Assembly: GCA_002452745.1 (NCBI GenBank)
Contig: DKFC01000003.1
Span: forward strand, 62,001 to 126,000
Source: Firmicutes bacterium UBA6806
Lineage (GTDB): Bacteria > Bacillota > Clostridia > Peptostreptococcales > Acidaminobacteraceae
Length of the DNA: 64,000 nt
Reading direction: 5' to 3'
In this document: piece after piece, positions 1 to 7,636 of the stretch
How the letters are laid out: each line of letters opens with the position of its first letter
How positions within the stretch are numbered: position 1 is the first letter of the stretch
Notes under the pieces: generated by a model
What the model saw: only the letters and a program-made list of their open reading frames with translations
The model's database searches: none
What the model was told of the DNA's origin: nothing
Made by a program: the position numbers and the translations under genes

Positions 1-543
1 CAGTTTTTCCAGTGTATCCGTGTCGGGTTTCTGTTCATAATAGTCACTTAGCTCAACAGGTTTGTGGTAAACCACTCTAATTTTTGAAAAAAGTTTGAAC
101 TTGGAATCAATCGTTATAGGCAGAATAGGCGTCTTTGTGCGAATTGCAAGCATGGCAAGTCCACCTTTAACTGGCAGTGGTTCAAACCCTTTATTTCGAT
201 GACCTTCGGGAAATAGAGCCAAATTATCTTTTCCCTTCAGCACTGTCAGAGCCGTTTTTATGGCCTTAATATCATTGGCATCTCTATCCACGGGAAAGAC
301 GCCCACTTTATCCAAAAACCATCCGATGATGCGATACTTAAAGTTTTCCTTTTTAGACATAAATCTCGCTTGAAGCGGCATGACACCGCCTAAGATAAAA
401 GGATCATGATTGCTCAAATGGTTTCCGCAGATAACATAGTTTTGAGTTGAATCCACATTTTCAATGCCTATAATTTCAAGCTTAAAGAACGTTTTATAAT
501 ATAAGTAGGCCATTTTACTACATACTGCATACAATCTATTCAT
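1..543 (-). CDS. plsC: 1-acyl-sn-glycerol-3-phosphate acyltransferase, C-terminus cut by window edge
   Basis: The frame starts at ATG 543 and is still open at base 1, giving 181 residues of a PlsC-type acyltransferase that adds the second acyl chain to lysophosphatidic acid at the membrane. Visible motifs are the catalytic HX4D box (NHLSNHD, about residues 42-48) and the substrate-binding FPEGHRNKGF box (about residues 115-124). The start overlaps the end of cmk by 8 bases, so the two are translationally linked; cmk-plsC is a common clostridial pair. Only the last part of the protein is missing. Assignment by motif and context; the acyl donor cannot be told. Confidence 0.9.
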   Translation of the reverse strand, partial: MNRLYAVCSKMAYLYYKTFFKLEIIGIENVDSTQNYVICGNHLSNHDPFILGGVMPLQARFMSKKENFKYRIIGWFLDKVGVFPVDRDANDIKAIKTALTVLKGKDNLALFPEGHRNKGFEPLPVKGGLAMLAIRTKTPILPITIDSKFKLFSKIRVVYHKPVELSDYYEQKPDTDTLEKL

Positions 544-1237
544 ATGAACGCTCCTTGGAAGCGTCTTTTTCAAAATTCGCAATTTCTGAAGTTTCAATCT
601 CACCTAAAATAGTATCCACCACTTCATCAATACACATGAACGTCGTGTCTATTCGCTTGGCATCTGACGCTTGAGTCAATGGTGCAACTTCTCTTTCACT
701 GTCAATTTTATCCCTTGCGTCTATCTCCGCAATGAGGGCTTCCAAAGTGGTATCAAATCCCTTTGAACGCAAGTCCACGATTCGCCTTTTAGCACGCTCT
801 TCTGACGAAGCCACTAAAAAAAACTTGTACTTTGCATTCGGCAAAACATGCGTTCCAATATCCCTTCCGTCCATAACGACGGATTGATTGCCTGCAATTT
901 GCTGTTGAAGTTCCACCATCTTGGCTCTCACATATGCGTCTTTTGCCACATAAGAGACATTTTGTGTCACCTCAGGCGTCCTAATCGCCTCAGAACCATC
1001 TATACCGTTTACAACAATAATACCTGGTGAAATCTTTAAATTTATGTGATCTACGATATCTTTCAGTGCGGCCGCATCTTCTAAATTGACTTTTTCCTGC
1101 AAAGCTACCAGTGTCACGGCCCGATACATTGCCCCTGTATCCAGATAAGTAATCTTAAGTCTATCTGCTATGCACTTTGCAACAGTGCTCTTTCCAGACC
1201 CTGCCGGTCCATCAATGGCAATTTGAATACAATTCAT
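536..1237 (-). CDS. cmk: Cytidylate kinase
   Basis: Phosphorylates CMP and dCMP with ATP in pyrimidine nucleotide supply. The P-loop GPAGSGKST lies at about residues 10-18, followed by YLDTGAMYRA and, further on, the substrate motif DGRDIGTHVLP, all typical of Cmk. An upstream in-frame ATG at 1264 exists, but ATG 1237 is preceded by AAGGGAAAT at good spacing and gives a 233-residue protein, near the family length, so it is preferred. The 3' end overlaps plsC by 8 bases. A hairpin at 1288-1312 separates it from the upstream 2-oxoacid oxidoreductase operon, so it may have its own promoter in the AT-rich stretch 1240-1360. Confidence 0.95.
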   Translation of the reverse strand: MNCIQIAIDGPAGSGKSTVAKCIADRLKITYLDTGAMYRAVTLVALQEKVNLEDAAALKDIVDHINLKISPGIIVVNGIDGSEAIRTPEVTQNVSYVAKDAYVRAKMVELQQQIAGNQSVVMDGRDIGTHVLPNAKYKFFLVASSEERAKRRIVDLRSKGFDTTLEALIAEIDARDKIDSEREVAPLTQASDAKRIDTTFMCIDEVVDTILGEIETSEIANFEKDASKERSYE

Positions 1238-1287
1238 ATCTATTTCCCTTCGTGATGCATTCATTTCAATTTCAAGCTATACAAAAT

Positions 1288-1312
1288 AAATACCACCTAT
1301 AAGGTGGTATTT
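1288..1312 (-). terminator. Intrinsic terminator of the kor operon
   Basis: Perfect 11-bp inverted repeat (AAATACCACCT / AGGTGGTATTT) with a 3-base loop, followed on the minus strand by ATTTTGT. It sits 50 bases after the MurR/RpiR stop codon and before cmk. The T tract is short, so termination may be partial. Confidence 0.7.
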
Positions 1313-1363
1313 ACTCTAAAATTATATCGTATATTGTATCAAATAGCAATTCAATATATTATA

Positions 1364-2215
1364 TCATTTGATGTTATAGACGCCATAATCATCCCAGATG
1401 CGCTCAAGTTTTTCGAGGTTCTTTTCCACACCTTCTTTGCGCATACTTACACCGATGATTAAAGCATTGATCAAACTCATAGGCGCCACAAATGAATCTA
1501 TAAACGTATTCATATTATACTTCGCGATTAAACAGTATTTTACTTTCTCATAGAGTGGAGAATTCATTCCGTCAGTAATGCCAATGATTGTCGCATGATT
1601 CTTGATTGCATAATTGACGCAATCATAAGTTCTCTTTGAATATCTAGGAAATGAAAGGACGATTAATACATCATCTCTGGACAAATTCAACAGTTGATCA
1701 TAGACATCTTGTGCCGATTCTTGGATAATATGAATTTCCGGCAATATGAAATTGAGGTAAAATCCTAAATAATTCGCCAAAACAGATGAACTGCGCAGAC
1801 CTAGAATATACACCTTTTTGGCACTGATTATCTCTCCGATGACCTTGTGTATCAACTCATAATCAAACTGATCTATGGTCTGACGTATATGGTCCATATC
1901 ATTGAACATAATCTTCGTCAAATACTCAGCTTCCTGATGCTCCTTAGAAAGCTCAAATCTTTGAACGGTTGTCAATTTTGTCTTAATTGTCTCTTGTAGT
2001 TCCTTTTGTAGCTGGGGATAGCCTTCGTATCCTATTGCATTGGCAAAACGCACTACCGTGGATTCGCTGATGTTTACATTCTTTCCGAGCGTTGATGCAG
2101 TCATGAATGCAACTTTGTCATAATTTTCTAGTATATAATCTGCAATCTTCTTATGACTTTTGCTCAGCGTTAAGTACTTTTGCCTAATGCGCCCCAATAA
2201 GTCTGAATTACTCAT
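1364..2215 (-). CDS. MurR/RpiR family transcriptional regulator (HTH-SIS)
   Basis: One-domain repressor/activator family: an N-terminal HTH_6 domain (about residues 1-80, with TASTLGKNVNISESTVVRFA as recognition region) and a C-terminal SIS phosphosugar-binding fold (about 125-255, containing YILGLRSSS and VLIVLSFPRYS). ATG 2215 is used because AAAGGTGA precedes it; TTG 2218 is directly upstream. It lies 11 bases after korC and is the last gene of the korDABC operon, ending at a terminator. Members of this family normally sense sugar phosphates; whether this one controls the 2-oxoacid oxidoreductase genes is inferred from position only. Confidence 0.88.
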   Translation of the reverse strand: MSNSDLLGRIRQKYLTLSKSHKKIADYILENYDKVAFMTASTLGKNVNISESTVVRFANAIGYEGYPQLQKELQETIKTKLTTVQRFELSKEHQEAEYLTKIMFNDMDHIRQTIDQFDYELIHKVIGEIISAKKVYILGLRSSSVLANYLGFYLNFILPEIHIIQESAQDVYDQLLNLSRDDVLIVLSFPRYSKRTYDCVNYAIKNHATIIGITDGMNSPLYEKVKYCLIAKYNMNTFIDSFVAPMSLINALIIGVSMRKEGVEKNLEKLERIWDDYGVYNIK

Positions 2216-2226
2216 CAAATCACCTT

Positions 2227-2766
2227 TTACATTTGATTTGCCAGTTCATACCCCTTTTGTAAAGCCAGTTTATTGAGCTCTTCTGTTCCCTTTGGAATTC
2301 TGGAAAGAATAGCACTTTCCAAGCTCTCTTTGCTGACGATTCCTGTAAGTCCCACGATTAAACCAAGTGCGACGATGTTGGCAACAATCTCTTTGCCCAC
2401 TTCAGTTCTTGCAGTTTCCAAAATCGGAACACTGATTATTTTTTTTGCTTTTAAGCCTTCTGGCAACACAATTGAAGCGTCAGCAATAATCGTTCCCTCT
2501 TCTGAAATATCTTTGATATATTTATCACTTGCAATTTGTGTCAATGCCAAAGTCATATTAGGCAACGTAACTTTTGGAAAATCAATTACGCTATTGCTGA
2601 TAATAACTTCTGCTTTACTGGCACCGCCTCTTGCTTCTGGACCATAGCTTTGAGTTTGAATGGCATTTTTATTGTCCTTTATAGCAGCTTCTGCTAATAT
2701 TATACCCGCTGTTATGAGTCCTTGTCCACCAGAACCCGATAATCTTAACTCTAATTGACTATTCAT
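2227..2766 (-). CDS. korC: 2-oxoacid:ferredoxin oxidoreductase, gamma subunit
   Basis: Gamma subunit of a four-subunit thiamine-diphosphate 2-oxoacid:ferredoxin oxidoreductase, which oxidatively decarboxylates a 2-oxoacid to an acyl-CoA and reduces ferredoxin in the cytoplasm. The 179 residues begin with the family signature GSGGQGLITAG and then QSYGPEARGG. It is fourth in the order korD-korA-korB-korC, about 38 bases after korB. The order and the short separate ferredoxin subunit match the 2-oxoglutarate (Kor) or branched-chain (Vor) enzymes; substrate cannot be fixed from sequence. Confidence 0.9.
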   Translation of the reverse strand: MNSQLELRLSGSGGQGLITAGIILAEAAIKDNKNAIQTQSYGPEARGGASKAEVIISNSVIDFPKVTLPNMTLALTQIASDKYIKDISEEGTIIADASIVLPEGLKAKKIISVPILETARTEVGKEIVANIVALGLIVGLTGIVSKESLESAILSRIPKGTEELNKLALQKGYELANQM

Positions 2767-2803
2767 CTCACATCTCTCCTTATATTCATCTCCGGAATCG
2801 GCA

Positions 2804-3619
2804 CTATTTTTTTAACTTTTCGATGATACCATCGTAAAGCGCCGTGTATTCAGGTTCGACCTTGTTGACGAATTCACCCATTAAGAATTTGCCTTCCACT
2901 TTTTCTGGTGGCAATTTTTCAGCAACTTTGTGGTCTACAAAGCTGTCTTTTAAGAAATTCATCATATCTACAACTGAGCCCTTTTTATTTTTTCTTCCGT
3001 AGTAAGTAGGACAGATGGAAATAGCCTCAACCAAAGAGAAACCTTCGTGTTTAATTGCAGTTTCAATATACTTTTGCAATTGATTTACATGATAAACAGT
3101 TGACTTAGCTGTATAAGTAGCGCCTGCTCCGCCAGCCAGCTTAGTAATGTCGAATGGTTTATCAATGTTTCCGTAAGGTGCTGTTGTTCCCTTATCGTGA
3201 GTAGGAGTTGTTGGCGAATACTGTCCGCCTGTCATCCCGTAAATATTGTTGTTGAAACAAATAGTAGTGATGTCGATATTTCTTCTTGCTGCATGGATTA
3301 AGTGATTTCCGCCAATTGCAGAAAGGTCACCATCACCTGCTACAACAATAACTTCAAGTTCAGGATTTGCAAGTTTTACACCTGTTGCAAAAGCAAGTGC
3401 ACGACCATGTGTTGTATGGAGTGTGTTAAAATCCATATAACCTGGCGCTCTTGATGAACATCCAATTCCTGAAACGATACATACTTTATCTTTATCAAGT
3501 CCCAAATTCTCGATTGCCCTGCCAATTGAAGCCATGATTATACCATGACCACAACCTGGACACCAAATATGTGGCAACTTATCAACTCTGAAATAATTTT
3601 CAACCAATAAGCTATTCAT
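2804..3619 (-). CDS. korB: 2-oxoacid:ferredoxin oxidoreductase, beta subunit (ThDP-binding)
   Basis: Carries the thiamine diphosphate site: GDGDLSAIGGNHLIHAARR with the downstream NNNIYGMTGGQ closes the ThDP/Mg motif, and the N-terminal HIWCPGCGHG is typical of KorB/VorB. A longer in-frame reading back to 3703 exists, but ATG 3619 follows GGGAGG at good spacing, gives 271 residues and overlaps the korA stop in TAATG, so it is taken as the start. Coupled translation with the alpha subunit fits the heteromeric complex. KorB-like rather than pyruvate oxidoreductase (PorB) because the gene set has four small subunits in D-A-B-C order. Confidence 0.93.
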   Translation of the reverse strand: MNSLLVENYFRVDKLPHIWCPGCGHGIIMASIGRAIENLGLDKDKVCIVSGIGCSSRAPGYMDFNTLHTTHGRALAFATGVKLANPELEVIVVAGDGDLSAIGGNHLIHAARRNIDITTICFNNNIYGMTGGQYSPTTPTHDKGTTAPYGNIDKPFDITKLAGGAGATYTAKSTVYHVNQLQKYIETAIKHEGFSLVEAISICPTYYGRKNKKGSVVDMMNFLKDSFVDHKVAEKLPPEKVEGKFLMGEFVNKVEPEYTALYDGIIEKLKK

Positions 3620-4752
3620 TATAATACCTCCCTGAACGCGCGAACTAATTCTTCCGGTGTCAAGACTTCGCCATTTGCCTTGCCGCATAATCTCACAGGA
3701 CATTTACCTGCAACAGATCTTTCAACTTCAGCTTTCAACTGTCCAAAGTTGAGCTCTGCAACTAAGATGTCTTTCACTTTTCCACCAATTTCGTTGATGC
3801 GTGCTTCTGGGAACGGCCAAATAGTAATCGGTCTAAACAAACCTACTTTAATGCCTTCACTTCTGAGTGTTTTAACAGCAGCTTTTGCAGTTCTAGCTGT
3901 TCCACCATAAGAGAAGATCACATATTCAGCATCTTCCATAAACATTTCTTCATAATCTATAATATCATCAAGGTTGTTTTCCACTTTAGCCATAATGCGA
4001 TTAATGAGTACATCTGCATTTTTTGTACTATTGCTTGGGAAACCTGTTTCATCATGCATCAGTCCAGTAACATGATATCTGAATCCTTCACCAAAAGAAG
4101 CCATCTTAGGAACGATGTCACCTTCTTCTACACGATAAGCAACATATTCTGAACCTGGTTCTGGTTTAACTCTGTTAAACACTTCAACTTCTGACGGTTC
4201 TGGAATTTCGATTTTTTCTCTCATGTGTCCTGTGATTTCATCTGTTAGTAAAATAACAGGTGTTCTGTATTTTTCAGCTAAATTGAATGCACGGACGGTT
4301 AAGTCAAATGTTTCTTTAACTGAATCAGGTGTTAAACAAATCACTGGATGATCTCCGTGAGTTCCCCATTTAGCTTGCATAACATCGCCTTGTCCAGGTG
4401 ATGTTGGCAATCCTGTTGATGGGCCACCCCTTTGAACATTTACAATAACAAGAGGGACTTCAGCAAGCGCAGCATAGCCGATGTTTTCTTGTTTGAGAGA
4501 AAATCCCGGACCAGATGTAGCTGTCATTGCCTTTACGCCAGTTAAAGCTGCACCAATTGCAGCGGCAATGCCCGCGATTTCATCTTCCATTTGAATAAAT
4601 TTTCCACCGATTTTTGGCAGTTTTTCTGCTGATAATTCTGCAATTTCAGTTGAAGGAGTGATTGGATATCCTGAGTAGAATTTCATGCCTGCAGCTAAAG
4701 CACCTTCTACACATGCTTCATTTCCTTGAAGAAATTTTACATTTTTAGCCAT
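3619..4752 (-). CDS. korA: 2-oxoacid:ferredoxin oxidoreductase, alpha subunit
   Basis: Alpha subunit of 377 residues. It contains the pyrimidine-binding region with GYPITPSTEIAE and the run ATSGPGFSLKQENIGYA seen in KorA/VorA proteins, then RGGPSTGLPTSPGQGD. It starts in a TAATG overlap with korD and ends in a TAATG overlap with korB, so the three subunits are translationally coupled. It probably works with KorB, KorC and the ferredoxin KorD to convert 2-oxoglutarate or a branched-chain 2-oxoacid, derived from amino acid fermentation, into its acyl-CoA. Confidence 0.93.
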   Translation of the reverse strand: MAKNVKFLQGNEACVEGALAAGMKFYSGYPITPSTEIAELSAEKLPKIGGKFIQMEDEIAGIAAAIGAALTGVKAMTATSGPGFSLKQENIGYAALAEVPLVIVNVQRGGPSTGLPTSPGQGDVMQAKWGTHGDHPVICLTPDSVKETFDLTVRAFNLAEKYRTPVILLTDEITGHMREKIEIPEPSEVEVFNRVKPEPGSEYVAYRVEEGDIVPKMASFGEGFRYHVTGLMHDETGFPSNSTKNADVLINRIMAKVENNLDDIIDYEEMFMEDAEYVIFSYGGTARTAKAAVKTLRSEGIKVGLFRPITIWPFPEARINEIGGKVKDILVAELNFGQLKAEVERSVAGKCPVRLCGKANGEVLTPEELVRAFREVL

Positions 4753-4961
4753 TATTCCTTACCTCCTAAAAAAATTGCAAAATCAGGACATCTCATTTCG
4801 CACATCCTACATTTGATACAATTCTCGCGATCCAACATTGATACTTTACCATTCTCACCAAATCCTAATACTTTCTTAGGACAAAATGCGATACAAATAC
4901 CGCAGCCTTTACACCAAGCCTCATTAATTTTGATTTCAAAATTTTCTTTATTGTCAGCCAT
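4752..4961 (-). CDS. korD: 2-oxoacid:ferredoxin oxidoreductase, delta subunit (2[4Fe-4S] ferredoxin)
   Basis: A 69-residue ferredoxin with two CxxCxxCxxxC clusters (CKGCGICIAFCP and CIKCRMCEMRCP), the electron-exit subunit of the Kor/Vor enzyme. ATG 4961 is chosen over ATG 4994 because AAAGGAGG lies seven bases before it. It heads the operon, and its stop overlaps korA in TAATG. A sigma-A-type promoter is visible just upstream (4990-5017). Length and position match the separate delta subunit of four-subunit enzymes. Confidence 0.93.
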   Translation of the reverse strand: MADNKENFEIKINEAWCKGCGICIAFCPKKVLGFGENGKVSMLDRENCIKCRMCEMRCPDFAIFLGGKE

Positions 4962-4989
4962 TGGAAAACCTCCTTTTACTCTCATAACA

Positions 4990-5017
4990 ATCATACCACT
5001 TTCAGAATTTTATGCAA
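4990..5017 (-). promoter_or_regulatory. Promoter of korDABC-murR operon
   Basis: On the minus strand TTGCAT (5012-5017), a 16-base spacer and TATGAT (4990-4995), about 30 bases before the korD start. The spacer contains AAAATTCTGAAAG, which matches the CodY consensus AATTTTCWGAAAATT at about 11 of 15 positions; CodY control is only a possibility. The -35 element falls inside the first copy of a tandem repeat. The full gene-free stretch 4962-5286 holds this promoter, that repeat, a terminator (5201-5227) and a TTTTG-rich tract; nothing else was seen. Confidence 0.6.
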
Positions 5018-5073
5018 GTGGAATTTCATTTTTTCATTCATTTTTTCAAGATATGCAAGCTGAATTTCATTTT
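5011..5073. repeat. Two 22-bp direct repeats upstream of korD
   Basis: Copies at 5011-5032 and 5052-5073, TATGCAAG followed by two variable bases and GAATTTCATTTT, match at 20 of 22 positions and are spaced 41 bases start to start, about four helical turns. They lie at and just upstream of the korD promoter, so a regulator-binding role (for instance the MurR/RpiR protein of the same operon) is plausible but unproven. Confidence 0.6.
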
Positions 5074-5200
5074 GTATAATTGGGTATAGGTATTTTCGTA
5101 TACAATCATATTGTATTCAATATCTCTACCTCTACAACTCCTTCTCTATTATACCGCCTTAATTTATGTGCTTTTCTGCTGAACGAATTATGATATTCAT

Positions 5201-5227
5201 AAAAAAACTGCCCCAAATTGGGCAGCT
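5201..5227 (-). terminator. Intrinsic terminator after mnmM
   Basis: On the minus strand GCTGCCC, a short loop and GGGCAG (CTGCCC/GGGCAG stem) run straight into seven T residues. It lies about 60 bases after the mnmM stop and ends the cca-scpA-scpB-GNAT-mnmM operon. Confidence 0.85.
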
Positions 5228-5243
5228 CTAATGGTGGTGTTCA

Positions 5244-5290
5244 GCATTTTGTTTTGATTTTGATTTTGTTTTGATTTTGTTTTGATTTAC
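5244..5290. repeat. TTTTGATTTTG low-complexity tract
   Basis: Short repeats of TTTTGATTTTG and TTTTG units occupy the stretch directly after the mnmM stop codon and before its terminator. It is AT-rich, has no coding sign and is most simply replication slippage. Confidence 0.6.
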
Positions 5291-5862
5291 TTTTTCTCTA
5301 CAATCCACATAAGCGGCGGATCATTTTTCTGATTTACAAATTCAAACCTTGCCACGTCAAAAAACTTTTGATCCAGTGTTGTTAAAAATCGTCCCAGATG
5401 TTCTGCTTCAAGTTTTCCACTGTCATGTCCAACATAGCAGAGCACAAAGACCAAACCACCTGATTTCAGATAATTCAGTACCTGTTCAAGGCTTTTTAGC
5501 GTGGTGTCATACTCCGTGGTAATCTGTTTATTTCCCTTTGGAAGAAATCCCAAATTATAAACAGCTAAGTCGAGTAAACGGTCAGATATCTCCAAAAAAG
5601 AGAGGTCGTCGTGCGAACCCAGCACGAGTTTAAGCGCCTCATCTTCTACGAAACCATGTTCTTCAAACAGCCTTCTGGTGGCACTGATGGCATCTTCCTG
5701 TATATCAACAGCATACAATACGCCTCTTGTTCCAATGAGTTTTTTTAGATACAGAGAATCATTACCATTTCCACAAGTGGCATCCAGCACTGTCATCCCC
5801 TCTTTTAGGTAAGTTCCCGAAAGAACTTTAAAAGCATTGACTACATTTCCAAGATACTTCAT
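5287..5862 (-). CDS. mnmM: tRNA wobble-uridine methyltransferase MnmM (YtqB family)
   Basis: A 191-residue class I SAM methyltransferase of the rRNA_methylase/YtqB family. The SAM-binding motif I is VLDATCGNGND (about residues 25-35) and the family-specific YNLGFLPKGNK follows at about 105. MnmM in Gram-positive bacteria carries out the last methylation of mnm5(s2)U34 in tRNA; the role here is by family. The start codon overlaps the stop of the upstream acetyltransferase gene in ATGA. It is the last gene of the cca-scp operon, before a strong terminator. Confidence 0.85.
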   Translation of the reverse strand: MKYLGNVVNAFKVLSGTYLKEGMTVLDATCGNGNDSLYLKKLIGTRGVLYAVDIQEDAISATRRLFEEHGFVEDEALKLVLGSHDDLSFLEISDRLLDLAVYNLGFLPKGNKQITTEYDTTLKSLEQVLNYLKSGGLVFVLCYVGHDSGKLEAEHLGRFLTTLDQKFFDVARFEFVNQKNDPPLMWIVEKK

Positions 5863-6290
5863 GCGTTGCCTCTAGAGCTCTTGCACGGGGTGTTGAAAAA
5901 ATCGGGCAGTTCCGCTCTAAAGACCAGATTTTCGCCTGATTTCATGGCAATTTCAAGCCCTTCAGCAACAAAGAACCCGTCAGTCCGTTCATTTGATGTG
6001 ATGTAAATCTGTCTAATTTTCTTGTGATCTAAGTGGTTCAGGGTTGCTCTGAGCAGTCCATCCCCAAGTTTGAATCCCCTGTCTTCTTCACGAATATATA
6101 GATAGACCAATTCTGCCTTCTCTTCTTCCAATTGTCTATAGCCCGAAAGTCCGCAAATTCGACTTCCATCTTCCACTACAAAACACTGCTCTATTTCTAA
6201 AAACAGGGCCTCAAATTCCAGCTGGTCTTCTCTCAACATCTGGTCTACGCTTTTGACATCACTCTTCTTCATCATTCTGATCTGTATCAT
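5859..6290 (-). CDS. GNAT family N-acetyltransferase
   Basis: 143 residues with a GNAT fold pattern: a central LVYLYIREEDRGFKLGDGLL run, where RGFKLG corresponds to the acetyl-CoA pyrophosphate loop (Q/RxxGxG/A), and a C-terminal ERTDGFFVAEGLE block. Start at ATG 6290 is preferred because AGAGGAGG precedes it; it overlaps the 3' end of scpB by 32 bases. Translational overlap with scpB and mnmM places it in the same operon. The acceptor substrate is unknown, and the acetyl-CoA loop is not a perfect match. Confidence 0.75.
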   Translation of the reverse strand: MIQIRMMKKSDVKSVDQMLREDQLEFEALFLEIEQCFVVEDGSRICGLSGYRQLEEEKAELVYLYIREEDRGFKLGDGLLRATLNHLDHKKIRQIYITSNERTDGFFVAEGLEIAMKSGENLVFRAELPDFFNTPCKSSRGNA

Positions 6291-6861
6291 CCAAAGCCTC
6301 CTCTGACTGTGTTTTAAATGCATTAAAGCTCTCAAGCTCACCAATTGGCGGCAATTCTTTTAAGCCCTTAAATCCAAAACTCTTGAGAAATGTGTCTGTT
6401 GTTCCATAGATTTGCGGTCTGCCTATCTTTTCGAGTTTTCCCTGTACTTCCACCAGTTGACGCTCAATTAGGTTTTGGAGCGGTCCGTCAGAGCTAACCC
6501 CTCTAATCTGTTCAATATCCAATTTGGTAATGGGCTGTTTATAGGCAACAATTGCAAGCACTTCAAGCGCTGAATTTGAAAGGCCCTTGCTCTTACTCGT
6601 CTGGCAAAGCGTCTCTATATAGGCGAAATTTTCTCTAAGGGTGCAAAATTGATAGTGGCTGTTTGTCTCCAGTATTTGAATGCCCCTCTTCTCTCGCTCA
6701 TAAACTGCAATTAATTCTTCCATCAGTTGCCTCACTTCTGAAATTCTAAGTCCCAATTGTTTGGCAATCTTTGTGATGCTCAAAGGCTCTCCCCATACAA
6801 ACAACATGGATTCAATGGCAGATTGATACTTTCTGCCCTCTTCAGATGTCATTTCACTCAT
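6259..6861 (-). CDS. scpB: Segregation and condensation protein B
   Basis: ScpB, 200 residues, a dimeric winged-helix kleisin partner that with ScpA and Smc forms the condensin for chromosome organisation. The conserved segment LEVLAIVAYKQPITKLDIEQ and RGVSSDG followed by IGRPQIYGTTDTFLKSFG is diagnostic. It overlaps scpA by 8 bases (scpA upstream) and the GNAT gene downstream, so the three are co-translated. The extreme C-terminus is acidic (EEALDDTDQNDEEE). Confidence 0.95.
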   Translation of the reverse strand: MSEMTSEEGRKYQSAIESMLFVWGEPLSITKIAKQLGLRISEVRQLMEELIAVYEREKRGIQILETNSHYQFCTLRENFAYIETLCQTSKSKGLSNSALEVLAIVAYKQPITKLDIEQIRGVSSDGPLQNLIERQLVEVQGKLEKIGRPQIYGTTDTFLKSFGFKGLKELPPIGELESFNAFKTQSEEALDDTDQNDEEE

Positions 6862-7636
6862 TAGATGCCTCCTCTATAATCTCCGGTTCAAAATCATCTG
6901 GATTTCGCCTTGTAATGGAAATATCACCAAACAACGTCTCTTGCTGAATTCTAATTTCTTTGAGTTTTAAAAGCTCCAATACTGCTAGAAATGTCACAAC
7001 GATTTCTTCTTTGATGAGTACCTCGCCAAATAGAGAGGCAAATTCAAATGTTTCTGATGTCTTCAACCGCTTTCTGATGTTTTTTAACTTCTCATCCACA
7101 GTGAACTGATCCCGCTTAATCCCCTTGAAAAATCCCTTTCTATGTTCATCAAAACGATTCATTTTTGCAATTAGTCTTTGAACCGCTTCCACTAAGAGTT
7201 CACTTTCCAAGTCCTTATTCAGTTCTTCCACTGAAATTTCACGCACGTAAAGGCCCAATTCTTCCTGCTCTTTAAACACGACCTCATCCAGCGTCCCCTC
7301 AACTTGTCTGAGCTGATCTGCGGCCTCTTTAAAGCGCTTGTACTCAACCAGACGCATGACGAGCTCGCGCCTTGGATCAATATCCAGATACTCATAGGCC
7401 TCCATACCTTCTTCCTTGTCTGGCAAGAGCATCCTAGATTTAATTTCAATTAGGGTGGCCGCCATCACGAGGAACTCAGTAGATCTCTCCAAGTCCATAT
7501 CCTTAATCATTTCAAGATACTGTGCTGTTATCTTCACAATTGGGATATCGTATATGTCGATTTCCTCCCTTGTTACAAGGTGGAGCAGTAAATCCAGCGG
7601 TCCTTCAAATGCCTCAATTTGTACATCAATACTCAT
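6854..7636 (-). CDS. scpA: Segregation and condensation protein A
   Basis: Kleisin subunit that bridges the Smc heads. The N-terminal signature FEGPLDLLLHLV and the run IDIYDIPIVKITAQYLEMI, plus a C-terminal winged-helix segment (VTFLAVLELLKLKEIRIQQ), identify it. ATG 7636 gives the usual ScpA N-terminus; an in-frame TTG at 7651 would add five residues. It starts inside the 3' end of cca by 11 bases and overlaps scpB at its own end, so it is translationally coupled on both sides. Confidence 0.95.
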   Translation of the reverse strand: MSIDVQIEAFEGPLDLLLHLVTREEIDIYDIPIVKITAQYLEMIKDMDLERSTEFLVMAATLIEIKSRMLLPDKEEGMEAYEYLDIDPRRELVMRLVEYKRFKEAADQLRQVEGTLDEVVFKEQEELGLYVREISVEELNKDLESELLVEAVQRLIAKMNRFDEHRKGFFKGIKRDQFTVDEKLKNIRKRLKTSETFEFASLFGEVLIKEEIVVTFLAVLELLKLKEIRIQQETLFGDISITRRNPDDFEPEIIEEASNE

